Virus record (IMG/VR): IMGVR_UViG_3300044621_000953
Span: 1-37,373 of that record
Direction: 5' to 3' (one strand)
DNA length: 37,373 nucleotides
Source: a virus
Part shown: positions 28,963 through 37,366 of the stretch, piece by piece
Layout of the letters: each line of letters begins with the position of its first letter
Position numbering within the stretch: position 1 is the stretch's first letter
Notes under the pieces: generated by a model
Database searches by the model: none
The model's input: only the letters and a program-made list of their open reading frames with translations
Told to the model about the DNA's origin: nothing
Made by a program: the position numbers and the translations under genes

Positions 28963-30248
28963 ACCATCAACTGCGGCAGATACGCCGCGCCTCCCGTGGT
29001 TTTCGTCACTGGTGGCCATTCCCGATGCACCCAATAGCCGAACGCGGACGAGATGTGCGTGAGCATGGGGTTGCTCTTCTGGTCCTCGACGCCCGACTCG
29101 TCGAACACCACCTGCTCCAAGTCCGCGATGAGCTTCACGTTGGCCGGGTCGATCACCGCATGCCTCCTGCCATCAGACGTGCAGAACCGGCTATTGACCG
29201 CCGCATAGCGGTCCCGGACATGGGGATTGGCCCGTGGGACGTGCCACGACGCCAGCGGGAACACTTCCCGCACCGCCGCATGGTCCGATGGGCCGGTCGT
29301 TTTCGCGCTCGCCCCAGAGGCGTCGGCGTAGATACGCACCTCCCCCCGGAAGTCGGCCATGTCCAGCAGCCGCCGCGCCTGCATGGCGCTCGCCCGTGTC
29401 GCCTCCCCGCCCGCGTGCGTGACGAACACTTCCCGCCACACGCGCACCTCGTCCTGGTATTGCTGCCCGATCACCGCCGTGGCCGGGTTGACGTTGAAGT
29501 CGAACCCGATCCGCACCGGTAGGTGATGATCCAGCGCCACCGGCCGCACGTCCTTGCTGCGCTCGAACGCGTAGTAAATCCGGCCCGCCATCGCCTCGAA
29601 GGACGCCTCAAACTCCTGCCGAAACGTGCGCTCGTCCATGTCCCGCCGAGCGGCTTCAATCTCGGTCGGGTCGATAAACGGGTTATCGACGGTGCGGAAC
29701 TGCCACGAGGCCCACTCGATATCCTTCTCGTCGCTGGACTGTCCACGGAGAAAGGCGTCATACAGGTGGTTGTAGCTCTTGGGCGTGCCGATGAAGTCGG
29801 CCCAGCCCTTGCCATCAGCCAGCGCCGGCCGGATCGCTTCCGTCCACGCTTCCAGCTTCACGTCCGCGAACTCGTCGAACACCGCTCCGGCGAGCTTGCG
29901 TCCGCGCAGCTTGTCGGGGTCTTCCGCCCCGTGGAGCTGAATCTCCCCGCCACCTTTGAACACCAGCCGCAGCTCCGTCTCCATCGGGTCGCCGGCTAAC
30001 CATGAGGGGTGGATCGCCGCCTTGAGGTCCGACCACATAATGTCCTTGGCCATGATGCGGGTCGGCGCGATATACCAGTAACGCCCCGGCACTTTGAGCG
30101 CGCCCGCAATCAGCCGTGCGCGGCTGAGATACGTCTTGCCCGTTCTGCGCCCTGCGACCATCGCCTTGAAGCGAGCAGGCGAGCGATGGACCGCCGCCTG
30201 CCCCTTGTGGAGCGACAGCCGGACGGCGTTACTGGGGGTCTCGGTCAT
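28959..30248 (-). CDS. terL: Terminase large subunit
   Basis: 429 residues. The N-terminal ATPase has Walker A AGRRTGKT (32-39) and Walker B AVFDE (122-126). GTPKS (154-158) marks motif III. The nuclease domain has FDFNVNP with Asp250 and IYADASG with Asp309. The third nuclease motif reads THISSAFGYW, where related proteins usually have Asp after HIS; here it is Ser. The His that can also bind metal is retained. This enzyme pumps DNA into the head and cuts it. It overlaps the small terminase by 20 bases. Confidence 0.92.
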   Translation of the reverse strand: MTETPSNAVRLSLHKGQAAVHRSPARFKAMVAGRRTGKTYLSRARLIAGALKVPGRYWYIAPTRIMAKDIMWSDLKAAIHPSWLAGDPMETELRLVFKGGGEIQLHGAEDPDKLRGRKLAGAVFDEFADVKLEAWTEAIRPALADGKGWADFIGTPKSYNHLYDAFLRGQSSDEKDIEWASWQFRTVDNPFIDPTEIEAARRDMDERTFRQEFEASFEAMAGRIYYAFERSKDVRPVALDHHLPVRIGFDFNVNPATAVIGQQYQDEVRVWREVFVTHAGGEATRASAMQARRLLDMADFRGEVRIYADASGASAKTTGPSDHAAVREVFPLASWHVPRANPHVRDRYAAVNSRFCTSDGRRHAVIDPANVKLIADLEQVVFDESGVEDQKSNPMLTHISSAFGYWVHREWPPVTKTTGGAAYLPQLMV

Positions 30249-30495
30249 CCACGGTGTCGATCACCAGCGGAGCCGGCGTCTCTATCTGCATGATCTTCGG
30301 CACCGCCCCCAGCACGCGGGCGAGGATTTCCCGGTCGAGCGTGGCGTCGCCCTTGATGGCGCGTTCGCGAAGACTGTCCTGATACTCCGGACTGTCCGCG
30401 ATGTCCTTGAGGAGCTGCGTGAACAAGAGCTTGGACTTGTTGACGCTGCCTTTCGGACGCCCAGGTCCTGGACCCGTCAGCTTATGTCGTGCCAT
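30229..30495 (-). CDS. Probable terminase small subunit, 88 residues
   Basis: Starts MARHKLTGPGPGRPKGSVNK, a GPGRPKGS AT-hook-like motif typical of small phage proteins upstream of terminase (DUF5681-like). A helical region (LLKDIADSPEYQDSLRERAI) and an acidic end (IDTVDDRDPQ) follow. It lies directly before the large subunit with a 20-base overlap, which is the main reason for the name. It is shorter than many small subunits and lacks a recognisable HTH, so another DNA-binding role is possible. Confidence 0.65.
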   Translation of the reverse strand: MARHKLTGPGPGRPKGSVNKSKLLFTQLLKDIADSPEYQDSLRERAIKGDATLDREILARVLGAVPKIMQIETPAPLVIDTVDDRDPQ

Positions 30496-30498
30496 GCG

Positions 30499-30518
30499 TT
30501 ATCCATTGTTTTGGATAA
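30499..30518 (-). other. Hairpin just before the small terminase start
   Basis: TTATCC and GGATAA flank an 8-base loop, 3 bases before ATG 30495 on the minus strand. GGAT could serve as the ribosome binding site, so the hairpin would hide it. It may tune terminase translation or be part of a packaging-linked control. Confidence 0.4.
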
Positions 30519-30530
30519 TTGACTGAGGCA

Positions 30531-30899
30531 TTACGTCCGATGCGCGGACTGCTGGAGCAGGACCGTGCCCGTGGTCAGCACGGTCTCGCTGCCGGCGTCC
30601 GTGCGTTTGAGCTCGTGGACGTAGGTCCGTGCCGGTAGATGATCGGTGTCGGTGTCGGCAATCGTCACCGTGCAGATGCCACTTGCCGGCGTGGTCAGCG
30701 TGATCCCGCTGCTCGTCGTCTTGGTCAGCGCCGCCTCCGCGTCGGGGTCGGCGAGCGTCTTCTTCCACACGTAGCTCAGCGCCCAGCCGGTGATGTCCTG
30801 CGGCGTGGCACCGTCGGCCTGATAGACGGTGATGGTCAGCGTCTTATCCTCGCCCGTGTAGAGGTCGTCGTCTGCGGTGATGTCGTCGCGGATGGCCAT
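30531..30899 (-). CDS. Beta-sandwich virion protein, 122 residues
   Basis: Starts MAIRDDITADDDLYTGEDKT and contains LTITVYQADGATPQDITGWA, like the BppU-type or Ig-like N-terminal modules in siphovirus baseplate and appendage proteins, then LPARTYVHELKRTDAGSE. These are all beta strands with TGW. It sits in the appendage block preceding the terminase. A small structural role is inferred. Confidence 0.62.
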   Translation of the reverse strand: MAIRDDITADDDLYTGEDKTLTITVYQADGATPQDITGWALSYVWKKTLADPDAEAALTKTTSSGITLTTPASGICTVTIADTDTDHLPARTYVHELKRTDAGSETVLTTGTVLLQQSAHRT

Positions 30900-30900
30900 G

Positions 30901-31122
30901 CTAGTCTCCCAGCCGTGCGCCGGCTGCGCGCGCGCCGAGCCCGATCAGCTTGGCGCGGAAGTGACGGCGTCCGCACACGCGCACGCCATCGAGCTCGACG
31001 AGCCCGTCCGCCGCCGGCGCGACGCACTGCCGGATCGTCAGTTGCGGTGTGTCTTCGACGAGGCGCAGATTGCTGCCGGTCTGGCAGCACTCGCGCACCT
31101 CGCCCGCCGTGATGGTCGCCAT
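30901..31122 (-). CDS. Hypothetical protein, 73 residues
   Basis: Starts MATITAGEVRECCQTGSNLR. A few Cys residues (ECC, RQC, VCGRRH) occur without a paired zinc pattern; the C-terminus is Ala/Gly/Arg-rich. ATG 31122 overlaps the stop of the previous gene (TAATG). No family recognised. Coupled to virion genes on both sides. Confidence 0.6.
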   Translation of the reverse strand: MATITAGEVRECCQTGSNLRLVEDTPQLTIRQCVAPAADGLVELDGVRVCGRRHFRAKLIGLGARAAGARLGD

Positions 31123-31541
31123 TAGGCGATCGTCATCAGGCCCGACGCGCCGAAGTCGGCCGTGAACGTCTCGCCGCTCGCGAGGGTGATCGACGAGCCG
31201 TAGTCCCAGTATTCGATGAGCGGATCGGCCGGGCTCGTCGGCGTGTCGTTGTAGGCGACGACGTAGCGGAAGGGGCCGACGCTGCCGCTCGCGGTGAACA
31301 CGACATCCACGGCCGTCACGGTGGTCGTGCCGCCCGTGCGGCTCGTCGCGTTCTGCGTGTCCGCGCCGCCGGCGGTGTAGCCATTGCCGGCGCTGATCTC
31401 CGTGATGTTGGCGAACACGGTATTCGTGGCCGCGTTCGGCGCCGTGTTGCTCAGGGCGATCTTGATTGTGTCGGTGTCGAGGTTGTGGACTTTCTCGGCC
31501 AGGTGCTCGGAAAACGTCTCAAACTTGATTGCTGAAGCCAT
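31122..31541 (-). CDS. Virion structural protein of a common phage type, 139 residues
   Basis: Starts MASAIKFETFSEHLAEKVHN. DTIKIALSNTAPNAATNTVF, then AEISAGNGYTAGG-like and FRYVVAYNDTPTSP patterns, recall a small beta-rich structural protein found in many siphoviruses. AGGAG lies before ATG 31541. It may decorate the head or tail; its precise position is unknown. Confidence 0.68.
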   Translation of the reverse strand: MASAIKFETFSEHLAEKVHNLDTDTIKIALSNTAPNAATNTVFANITEISAGNGYTAGGADTQNATSRTGGTTTVTAVDVVFTASGSVGPFRYVVAYNDTPTSPADPLIEYWDYGSSITLASGETFTADFGASGLMTIA

Positions 31542-31550
31542 CGTGATCTC

Positions 31551-32420
31551 CTACTGAATCGATCCAGTCACTGCACACACGGACACCGACGATCCCGTCA
31601 GTGTCACACTCTCACGCGACGATCCGGTGAGCGCCACGGGCGCCGAGACGCGGCCTCGCACCGTCACGACGCCCACCACTTGCCCCGTGCGCGGGAAACT
31701 CACATCGGCGCCGGTCACACTGATCGTCGCGGCGTCGAGCGTGAGCGCCCGCCCGCGTGCGAACAGCAGCGCCGCGCCGGTCGTGGTCACGGAGGCCGCG
31801 TCGAGCGCGAGGCGTGTCGCTCGCGCAAGCGTCACGTCCTGCGCGGCGACCGTGACGGCGGCGGCGTCGAGCCCCAGCGCCCTGGTTGCGACCGTGTCGA
31901 CGTCCTGCGCCGTGACCGTGTAGCTCGCGGCGTCGAGCGCGAGCCGCCGCGCCGCGACCGTGCCGACGTCCTGCGCCGTGACCGTGTAGGTCGCCGGATC
32001 AAGCGTCAGGGCGTAGTTGCCAGACTTGACCAGCCCGACATCTTGCGCCGTGACCGCATAGGTCGCCGCATCCAGCGCCAGCACTCGCGCCGCACGCGTG
32101 CCGACATCCTGTGCCGTGACCGTATAGGTCGCGGGGTCGAGCCCGAGCCGCCGTGCCGCGGCTGTGCCCACATCCTGCGCCGTCAGCGCGACGGACGACG
32201 CCTCGAGCCCGAGCGCCCGCCCGACTCTCGTGTCGACATCCTGCGCGGTCAGCGCGAGTGTTGCCGCATCACACGCGAGCGTGTAGGCGGCGGACGAGGC
32301 CGCGCCTGGTAGCGGTATCCGCCACTGGTCATCGTCACCGTCGCCGACGAGGCGCCAGAGGCGTGCGCCAGTGAGGCGCCCGACCTGCGCCTCGCCGGGC
32401 GACAGTAGCGTGAGCAGCAT
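31551..32420 (-). CDS. Protein built of 22-residue repeats, probable virion appendage
   Basis: 289 residues. A short N-terminal part (WRLVGDGDDDQWRIPLPG) leads into about nine 22-residue units of the form LxLDAATYTVTAQDVGTxAA. The units alternate short beta strands (ATYTVTAQDV) with a basic turn (AARR). The C-terminus is different and ends in Thr/Ser/Val-rich strands. Such regular beta repeats are found in phage tail proteins and would make an elongated rod or stacked sheet. Units 1-7 are closely similar in DNA; the last two have drifted. The function is inferred from context. Confidence 0.7.
   Translation of the reverse strand: MLLTLLSPGEAQVGRLTGARLWRLVGDGDDDQWRIPLPGAASSAAYTLACDAATLALTAQDVDTRVGRALGLEASSVALTAQDVGTAAARRLGLDPATYTVTAQDVGTRAARVLALDAATYAVTAQDVGLVKSGNYALTLDPATYTVTAQDVGTVAARRLALDAASYTVTAQDVDTVATRALGLDAAAVTVAAQDVTLARATRLALDAASVTTTGAALLFARGRALTLDAATISVTGADVSFPRTGQVVGVVTVRGRVSAPVALTGSSRESVTLTGSSVSVCAVTGSIQ
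31683..32282 (-). repeat. Nine 66-bp tandem repeats encoding 22-residue units
   Basis: Period 66 bases within the repeat protein. The most constant part encodes TVTAQDVGT. Between units the encoded linker varies (RAARV, AARR, VATR). One unit is two residues longer (LVKSGNYA). The array could expand or contract by recombination. Confidence 0.7.
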
Positions 32421-32426
32421 GACGGA

Positions 32427-32600
32427 CTACTGGCCGGCGAGCAGCGCCTGGATTGATTGCATCGTGCTTTCGGTCTCCGCGAGGTCGGCATCGACCTGCA
32501 CGACCTGCTGGAGCTGGCCCGCCGAGACCGCGAGCACGCGCTCATTCCTGAGCGCCGTGACGCGGTGGCCGAGGATCGTCAGAATGTCATCAAGCGTCAT
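32427..32600 (-). CDS. Small helical protein, 57 residues
   Basis: MTLDDILTILGHRVTALRNE then LAVSAGQLQQVVQVDADLAE and a final helix (TMQSIQALLAGQ). The start at 32600 has AGGAG at good spacing; the longer in-frame start at 32639 would lie inside the 881-residue gene. A short all-helical coil might trimerise. Phage appendages often contain such oligomerisation helices; this is inference. Confidence 0.65.
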   Translation of the reverse strand: MTLDDILTILGHRVTALRNERVLAVSAGQLQQVVQVDADLAETESTMQSIQALLAGQ

Positions 32601-32611
32601 GTGACGATCTC

Positions 32612-35257
32612 CTACCAGTAGAGCAGGCAGCGGAAGCACTCGGCGAACGAGGCGCGGTTCAGCCAGAGATACTTCAGCCCGTCCTTCGTCGTGAAAATCT
32701 CCATGCGGTTGCCGATCACCGCGGTCGGCGCGGCGTAGGGATACATGCTCGCGCCGTTCACCTTGCCGGTGACGACATCCAAGCTGTAGACGCGCTGCGT
32801 GGCGTCCTTGTGGATGTAAATGCGGTCGCCGCCGTCGTAGGCCGTCATGGAGCCGGTGGTGAAAGTCTCCGTGAGCGGCGCGGTGTTGATCACTCTGATG
32901 CGATCAGTCGCGAGGTCCACGCGCTCAAAGCCATACGCGCCGCCGCCGCGCAGGATGAACATGTAGCGACCACGCAGCGCCTCGCTCGACGTGCCGAAGG
33001 CCCAATTCGCATTGGTGCCGGTGCCCTTCGCATTGCCCTCGAGGATCGCGTATTGGGTGACGGCCGTCACTGGCAGGGTGATCGTGGCGACGGTCAGCGT
33101 GTTGCTCGTGTTCGACGCGATGATCACCTCGATGGGACCACCCGACGTAAGCACGCGCACACGCCGCCCGGCGTAGATGTTCACGGTCCAACTCTTCGAC
33201 GTGTCCTGAATCGTCGTCGTGCTCTGCGTGCCTGTCGCGACACCGAAATCGAGCGTGCCGATCGCGTCACCGCGCGCGATGCTGTAGCGGCTCACGCCGT
33301 TCGTCGGGGCGGTGACGGTCGCGGCGAAGGTCAGCGTGGTGGCCGTGTTGCTCGTGATGCGGACCACCTGCCCTGCGGCCGAGCCCGAGGCCGCGGTGAT
33401 AGCCGCCGTGTTCATGTAGGCCAGCCTGCCCGCGTGCTCGTTTGTCGTCCAGCTTTTCGTCAGGTCGGTGAGCGTCGTCGTCGACTGTGAACCCGTCAGC
33501 GTGCTCGAGGCGGGCGTGCCCGCCATCGTGTAGGTGAACGTCGTCGCACTCGCCACTGTGGCGATTGCCACATTCGTCACGTTGTAATTCGCGTCGGTCG
33601 CGCCGCGCACCGTGACAAGATCACCCACGCGGAACTGATGCGCGTGTGCGGTCGTGACGGTCGCCGTGGTCGTGACGTTCGACAGTGACGCAATCGCCAC
33701 CGGCTGATGCCCGCCGACCGTCGCCGCGGCGTTGCGCGCGATGCCGTAGTCGATCTGCCGCCCGAACGTGGCCACCTGCGAATCCATGTTGTGCATGAGG
33801 ATCGCCGCGTTGCCGCCAGAGACGAGATAGAGCGTGTCCGGGTTGGCCTGAATCGCGAACACCGACGTGCTATCGGGTGTCGTCGTCCATGCCTGCTGCA
33901 CGGTCAGCACCGTCGCCGTGTTGCTGGCGATGATGCGCGTCTGCCCGATGCCGGTGCCGTGCAGGATGCGCACGACGTAATTGGTCCAGCGGTTCGTGGC
34001 CCACGCCTTCGTGGAGTCCGTGATCGTGGTGGATGCGCCCGACGTCGCCACGCCTGCGTCGAAGCCGAGGATCAGGTAGCGGCTCGTCGTGTCTGGCGCG
34101 GTGCCCGCGCTGCTCCAGGTCAACGTGGTGCCCGTATTGCTGGCGATCTGGCGCATCTGGCCCGCCGCCGTGCCTGAGAAGACGAACACCCAGTAGCCCG
34201 CCCACTGATTCGTGCGCCACGCGGCGAAGTCCACGCCGTGTGCAGCATCCACGAGCGTCGTCGTGCTCCCGCCCGTCGCAACGCCACGCTCCCAGATCGA
34301 CGAGGTTTCGGTCGCGCGCTCGATTGAGAGGTCCGTGAGCGCCGCCACGTAGTTGTTCGTATACGCGGGCAGGACATACCACGAATCCGTGAGGACGTCA
34401 TACGCCTGCATCGAGTAGAACGGCGCGGCCGGTGTGGCCGTCGTGCCGCCGCCGCTGCCGAGCAGCACCATGCCCGACTGAATGCGATAGACCGACGTCG
34501 TATCGGGCGTCGTGGCCCACGCGCTATCGACCGTGAGCACCTGCGACTCGATGGCGTAGGTCGTCTGCGAGCCCGCCGTCGCGGAGATGGCCGGCGCGAA
34601 GATCGCCGGGTTGTGGAACGGCTTGCTCATCTGCGTCGAATCGCCGATGGTCAGCACGGTGCCCGTGTTGCTCAGGATGCGGCGAATCTGGCCCGCGCTG
34701 CCCGCAGGCGTGTTCGCGACGCGCAGCGTATACCCCGCCCACGCATTGCCACCCCACGCCTTCGTCGAGTCGGTCAGCGTGATGCCACCGAGCGCGTTCG
34801 CCACTGCCGTCGCGATGCCGCTGTCCGCGATGACGGGGTCCGCTGCCGCCGTGATCGTGCGCCGCTGCCCCGCGCCCGTGCCCGACACGATGACCACGTC
34901 ATAGCCGACCATGCTGGCCTGCGTGACTGCCGCGACGGTCAGCGTGGTGGACGTGGCCGCGATGACGCGATCCTCGGGACCGAGTGTGCCCGCGAACTTC
35001 ATCGCAGTCATCGTCGCCGGCGTGAACGGCGGCGACTGGAGCTGCTGATACATGTCCGTCCACGTGTCATACCTGACGAACTGCGTGCCCGAGATCAAGT
35101 AATAGAGATACCGACCGTATTCGGACGCGAGGAAGTTGCCGTTGTCGGCGCTGCACGACGACGAAAGCGCCGACGATACGGCTGGCGCAAATCGCGTCCA
35201 CTCCCACGTCGGGAGGTCTACGGCCTGCGTGAGCGTGTTCTTGTTGAGGGCGGGCAT
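32612..35257 (-). CDS. Large repeat-rich virion protein, 881 residues
   Basis: Starts MPALNKNTLTQAVDLPTWEW with AAGGAG upstream. About six units of roughly 90-100 residues follow, each with a DSTKAW core, GTxxGQxRxI, SNTxTxLTV and WTTTPDSTSVFxI-like ending. The whole is Thr/Ser/Ala-rich and beta-structured. This is typical of long phage appendage or capsid fibre proteins. The C-terminus (YGFERVDLATDRIRVINTAP, then KDGLKYLWLNRASF) is different and may carry an enzymatic or attachment function. No catalytic motif was recognised. Confidence 0.75.
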   Translation of the reverse strand: MPALNKNTLTQAVDLPTWEWTRFAPAVSSALSSSCSADNGNFLASEYGRYLYYLISGTQFVRYDTWTDMYQQLQSPPFTPATMTAMKFAGTLGPEDRVIAATSTTLTVAAVTQASMVGYDVVIVSGTGAGQRRTITAAADPVIADSGIATAVANALGGITLTDSTKAWGGNAWAGYTLRVANTPAGSAGQIRRILSNTGTVLTIGDSTQMSKPFHNPAIFAPAISATAGSQTTYAIESQVLTVDSAWATTPDTTSVYRIQSGMVLLGSGGGTTATPAAPFYSMQAYDVLTDSWYVLPAYTNNYVAALTDLSIERATETSSIWERGVATGGSTTTLVDAAHGVDFAAWRTNQWAGYWVFVFSGTAAGQMRQIASNTGTTLTWSSAGTAPDTTSRYLILGFDAGVATSGASTTITDSTKAWATNRWTNYVVRILHGTGIGQTRIIASNTATVLTVQQAWTTTPDSTSVFAIQANPDTLYLVSGGNAAILMHNMDSQVATFGRQIDYGIARNAAATVGGHQPVAIASLSNVTTTATVTTAHAHQFRVGDLVTVRGATDANYNVTNVAIATVASATTFTYTMAGTPASSTLTGSQSTTTLTDLTKSWTTNEHAGRLAYMNTAAITAASGSAAGQVVRITSNTATTLTFAATVTAPTNGVSRYSIARGDAIGTLDFGVATGTQSTTTIQDTSKSWTVNIYAGRRVRVLTSGGPIEVIIASNTSNTLTVATITLPVTAVTQYAILEGNAKGTGTNANWAFGTSSEALRGRYMFILRGGGAYGFERVDLATDRIRVINTAPLTETFTTGSMTAYDGGDRIYIHKDATQRVYSLDVVTGKVNGASMYPYAAPTAVIGNRMEIFTTKDGLKYLWLNRASFAECFRCLLYW

Positions 35258-35272
35258 GATGCTCCTTTAGTC

Positions 35273-35716
35273 CTAGACGAACTCGAGACGCGCGCGAATC
35301 GACTGCGCGTAAACACTCTTCGCGGCGTTGATCCACTGCTCGCGGTCCATGCCGGCGATGGCGGTGGCATTCGCAAGCGTGGTCACGGTGGTCACGGTGG
35401 TCACGGTAGTCACGCCCGTGACCGTCGTGACGGTCGGCAGCGTGACACCGGCTGGAATCGTATCGAGCGCGATGCGCTGGCGCTGCTGCTGGTCCACAAC
35501 CGCATTGCTCTCGAGCAGCTTGACGATACGCGACAGCATGACGACGAGGTCATCCGTGCGTGAGACGACGGCCGGCAACGGCGCGCTGTCGCTCGCATCC
35601 GTGGCGCTGCCATCGGGGCCGTGCGCCAGCTTCACGCGCTGATAGAGCGCGCCGCCGATGTCATCCGCCGCGATGGTCGCGCCCGCGCCTGGCGTATATC
35701 CGATGTTGTCTGCCAT
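35273..35716 (-). CDS. Virion protein with TVTTV repeat, 147 residues
   Basis: Starts MADNIGYTPGAGATIAADDI, then GGALYQRVKLAHGPDG, the N-terminus of a widespread phage structural protein of unknown role. TVTTVTGVTTVTTVTTVTTL follows at about 95-115, with a helical end (INAAKSVYAQSIRARLEFV). The Thr/Val repeat probably forms a beta strand stack or linker. Three bases separate it from the gene before it. Confidence 0.75.
   Translation of the reverse strand: MADNIGYTPGAGATIAADDIGGALYQRVKLAHGPDGSATDASDSAPLPAVVSRTDDLVVMLSRIVKLLESNAVVDQQQRQRIALDTIPAGVTLPTVTTVTGVTTVTTVTTVTTLANATAIAGMDREQWINAAKSVYAQSIRARLEFV
35379..35414 (-). repeat. Four 9-bp tandem repeats encoding Thr-Val-Thr
   Basis: Plus-strand GTGGTCACG occurs three times in exact tandem and once as GTAGTCACG. 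It lies in the Thr/Val part of the 147-residue protein and could change length by slippage in steps of three codons. Confidence 0.75.
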
Positions 35717-35718
35717 GA

Positions 35719-36384
35719 CTAGCTGTCCCTCCCAACCGGCTGCACGATGGTCCGCGTCGCGCCGTCAATCGTGGCCGTGATGATCGCGAGGTAGGCCGCG
35801 CCCGACACCGAGCGGTTACTGCCGGTGGCGTCGAAGCGGTAGTAGCCGATGGAACCACCGAAGTCGGTCAGCGTCTGCCCCGTGAACAGGTCGGAGCCAT
35901 CCGACGCGAGCACGACGCGAATCTGCGGCGACGTGATGCCCGTCGTCAGCGCCTGCCCGTTTTTCAGGAACGCGACGACATAGCGATCCGCCGGCGTGCC
36001 GGCCGCGTTGTCATCGATCATCCAGACGCGCGCGCCGTAGACGTTGCCGTAGCGTTCGATCGAGAAATGCGCGAGCACCGCATTGACGCTCTGGCCGTCA
36101 ATCGTCGCGCCCTGCAGCACCACCTGATATTCCGAGCCCGCCGCGTAGAAGCCCGCGTCGGTGTTGTCGCTCAGGTCAATCGTCGCGTGATGCACGCCTG
36201 TCAGCGAGTCGAAGTCCTCGGTGTCGGTGATGCCCGCACTCGACGTGCGCTGCGTGACCGAGCTGCCTTTGTAGATGCGCAGCGACCCGTTCGTCGCCCG
36301 CGTGATGCTGGCCCCGTTCGCGCCGTTCGATGCCCACTTGAGCTGCACCGTCGCGCCGACGGCAAAATCTCCGAGATAGACCAT
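35719..36384 (-). CDS. Beta-rich virion protein, 221 residues
   Basis: Starts MVYLGDFAVGATVQLKWASN. The first 90 residues (ATVQLKWASNGANGASITRA...GVHHATIDLSD...AGSEYQVVLQG) look like an Ig-like module; a second half (YVVAFLKNGQALTTGITSPQ, GSIGYYRFDATGSNR) is another beta domain. This layout is common in siphovirus tail appendages. Start ATG 36384 is separated from the upstream stop by three bases. Confidence 0.68.
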   Translation of the reverse strand: MVYLGDFAVGATVQLKWASNGANGASITRATNGSLRIYKGSSVTQRTSSAGITDTEDFDSLTGVHHATIDLSDNTDAGFYAAGSEYQVVLQGATIDGQSVNAVLAHFSIERYGNVYGARVWMIDDNAAGTPADRYVVAFLKNGQALTTGITSPQIRVVLASDGSDLFTGQTLTDFGGSIGYYRFDATGSNRSVSGAAYLAIITATIDGATRTIVQPVGRDS

Positions 36385-36387
36385 GAG

Positions 36388-37059
36388 TTATGCCGCCAAT
36401 CTGTTGCGCCGATGCCCAGCCGTGGCCCCGCCACCGACGAGCGGGCTGGCAGTGACGACATCCGTTTTGAAGGTCGCGCAGATCGCGCCCCATCCGTCGC
36501 TGCTGCTATACGTGCCCGATGCGGTGAACGCCGCCGCGCTCGTCGCGTTCTGGTCTATGACGTGAATACGCTCGTCGGCCTGCTCATGTCGCGTGGTCCA
36601 CGGCGCGCCCGGCCCCGTGAACGTGACGCCGTTGAACTCGGTCGTAAAGCAGCCGATCACCAGCGAGACCGCCGCCGTCGTCGTGCCCGTCGCGCCGCTG
36701 CTCGGCGAGGTGCCGGTGCCTGCCGCCTCGGCATACTGGTCGAGAATCTGCCCCGTCTCGTCGTATTCCCCGATCCACGTGCGGATCACGTCGTAGGTGC
36801 CAGAGACCGATGGCGTCACCGTCGTGGAGCCGCCCGTCGCGGAGTAGCAGACCCAGAGTGACAGTTCACGAGGCGTGCCGGGTGTTTCGATACGCCCGAC
36901 ATTCTCCCACGTCCCGCCACCGCTCACGCTCGTGACGCTGACTTCGACGCTCACGCTGACCGAGAACACCGCCAGCAGTGTATTCCCTGCTGCGACCGAC
37001 GAGTCATAGGCTAGCCCGCCGGAAAACAACTGCGTCTGGTTGCGCTGGACGAACGCCAT
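36388..37059 (-). CDS. Beta-sandwich virion protein, 223 residues
   Basis: Starts MAFVQRNQTQLFSGGLAYDS, then a pattern AAGNTLLAVFSVSVS and WENVGRI, as in beta-sandwich (concanavalin- or Ig-like) surface domains of phages. Thr/Ser/Gly-rich throughout, with a final basic tail (GHRRNRLAA). GGAA lies before ATG 37059. A sugar-binding or decoration role is possible but not shown. Confidence 0.65.
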   Translation of the reverse strand: MAFVQRNQTQLFSGGLAYDSSVAAGNTLLAVFSVSVSVEVSVTSVSGGGTWENVGRIETPGTPRELSLWVCYSATGGSTTVTPSVSGTYDVIRTWIGEYDETGQILDQYAEAAGTGTSPSSGATGTTTAAVSLVIGCFTTEFNGVTFTGPGAPWTTRHEQADERIHVIDQNATSAAAFTASGTYSSSDGWGAICATFKTDVVTASPLVGGGATAGHRRNRLAA

Positions 37060-37060
37060 G

Positions 37061-37366
37061 CTATTTCCGGGGCACCGTCACCGTGAACGTCGCGCCGACC
37101 GGAAGCGACGTCACCGGCCCGTTCGTGTCGCAGCGCACCGTGCGCCGGACATCGCCGTCTGCGTAGCTGCTCGGCGTGCCCGTGACCGCGCACGTATACG
37201 AGGCGCTCGAGACCGGAGGCGTGACCGCGCCACCCTGCGTCATCGTGCCCTCACGCATCGAGCCGACACCACCCGTGCCGGCATCGCTGAATACCTGCAC
37301 GCCCTGCCAGTAGACGTGATTGGCCGCGTCATGCGACCAGCCCGCGTTGTCCGACCAGTTCGACAT
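37061..37366 (-). CDS. Hypothetical virion-region protein, 101 residues
   Basis: Starts MSNWSDNAGWSHDAANHVYW. Beta-rich, Thr/Ser/Gly/Val content like neighbouring appendage proteins. ATG 37366 is only seven bases from the window edge, so the upstream gene and ribosome binding site cannot be seen. One base separates its stop from the next start. No family recognised. Confidence 0.6.
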   Translation of the reverse strand: MSNWSDNAGWSHDAANHVYWQGVQVFSDAGTGGVGSMREGTMTQGGAVTPPVSSASYTCAVTGTPSSYADGDVRRTVRCDTNGPVTSLPVGATFTVTVPRK

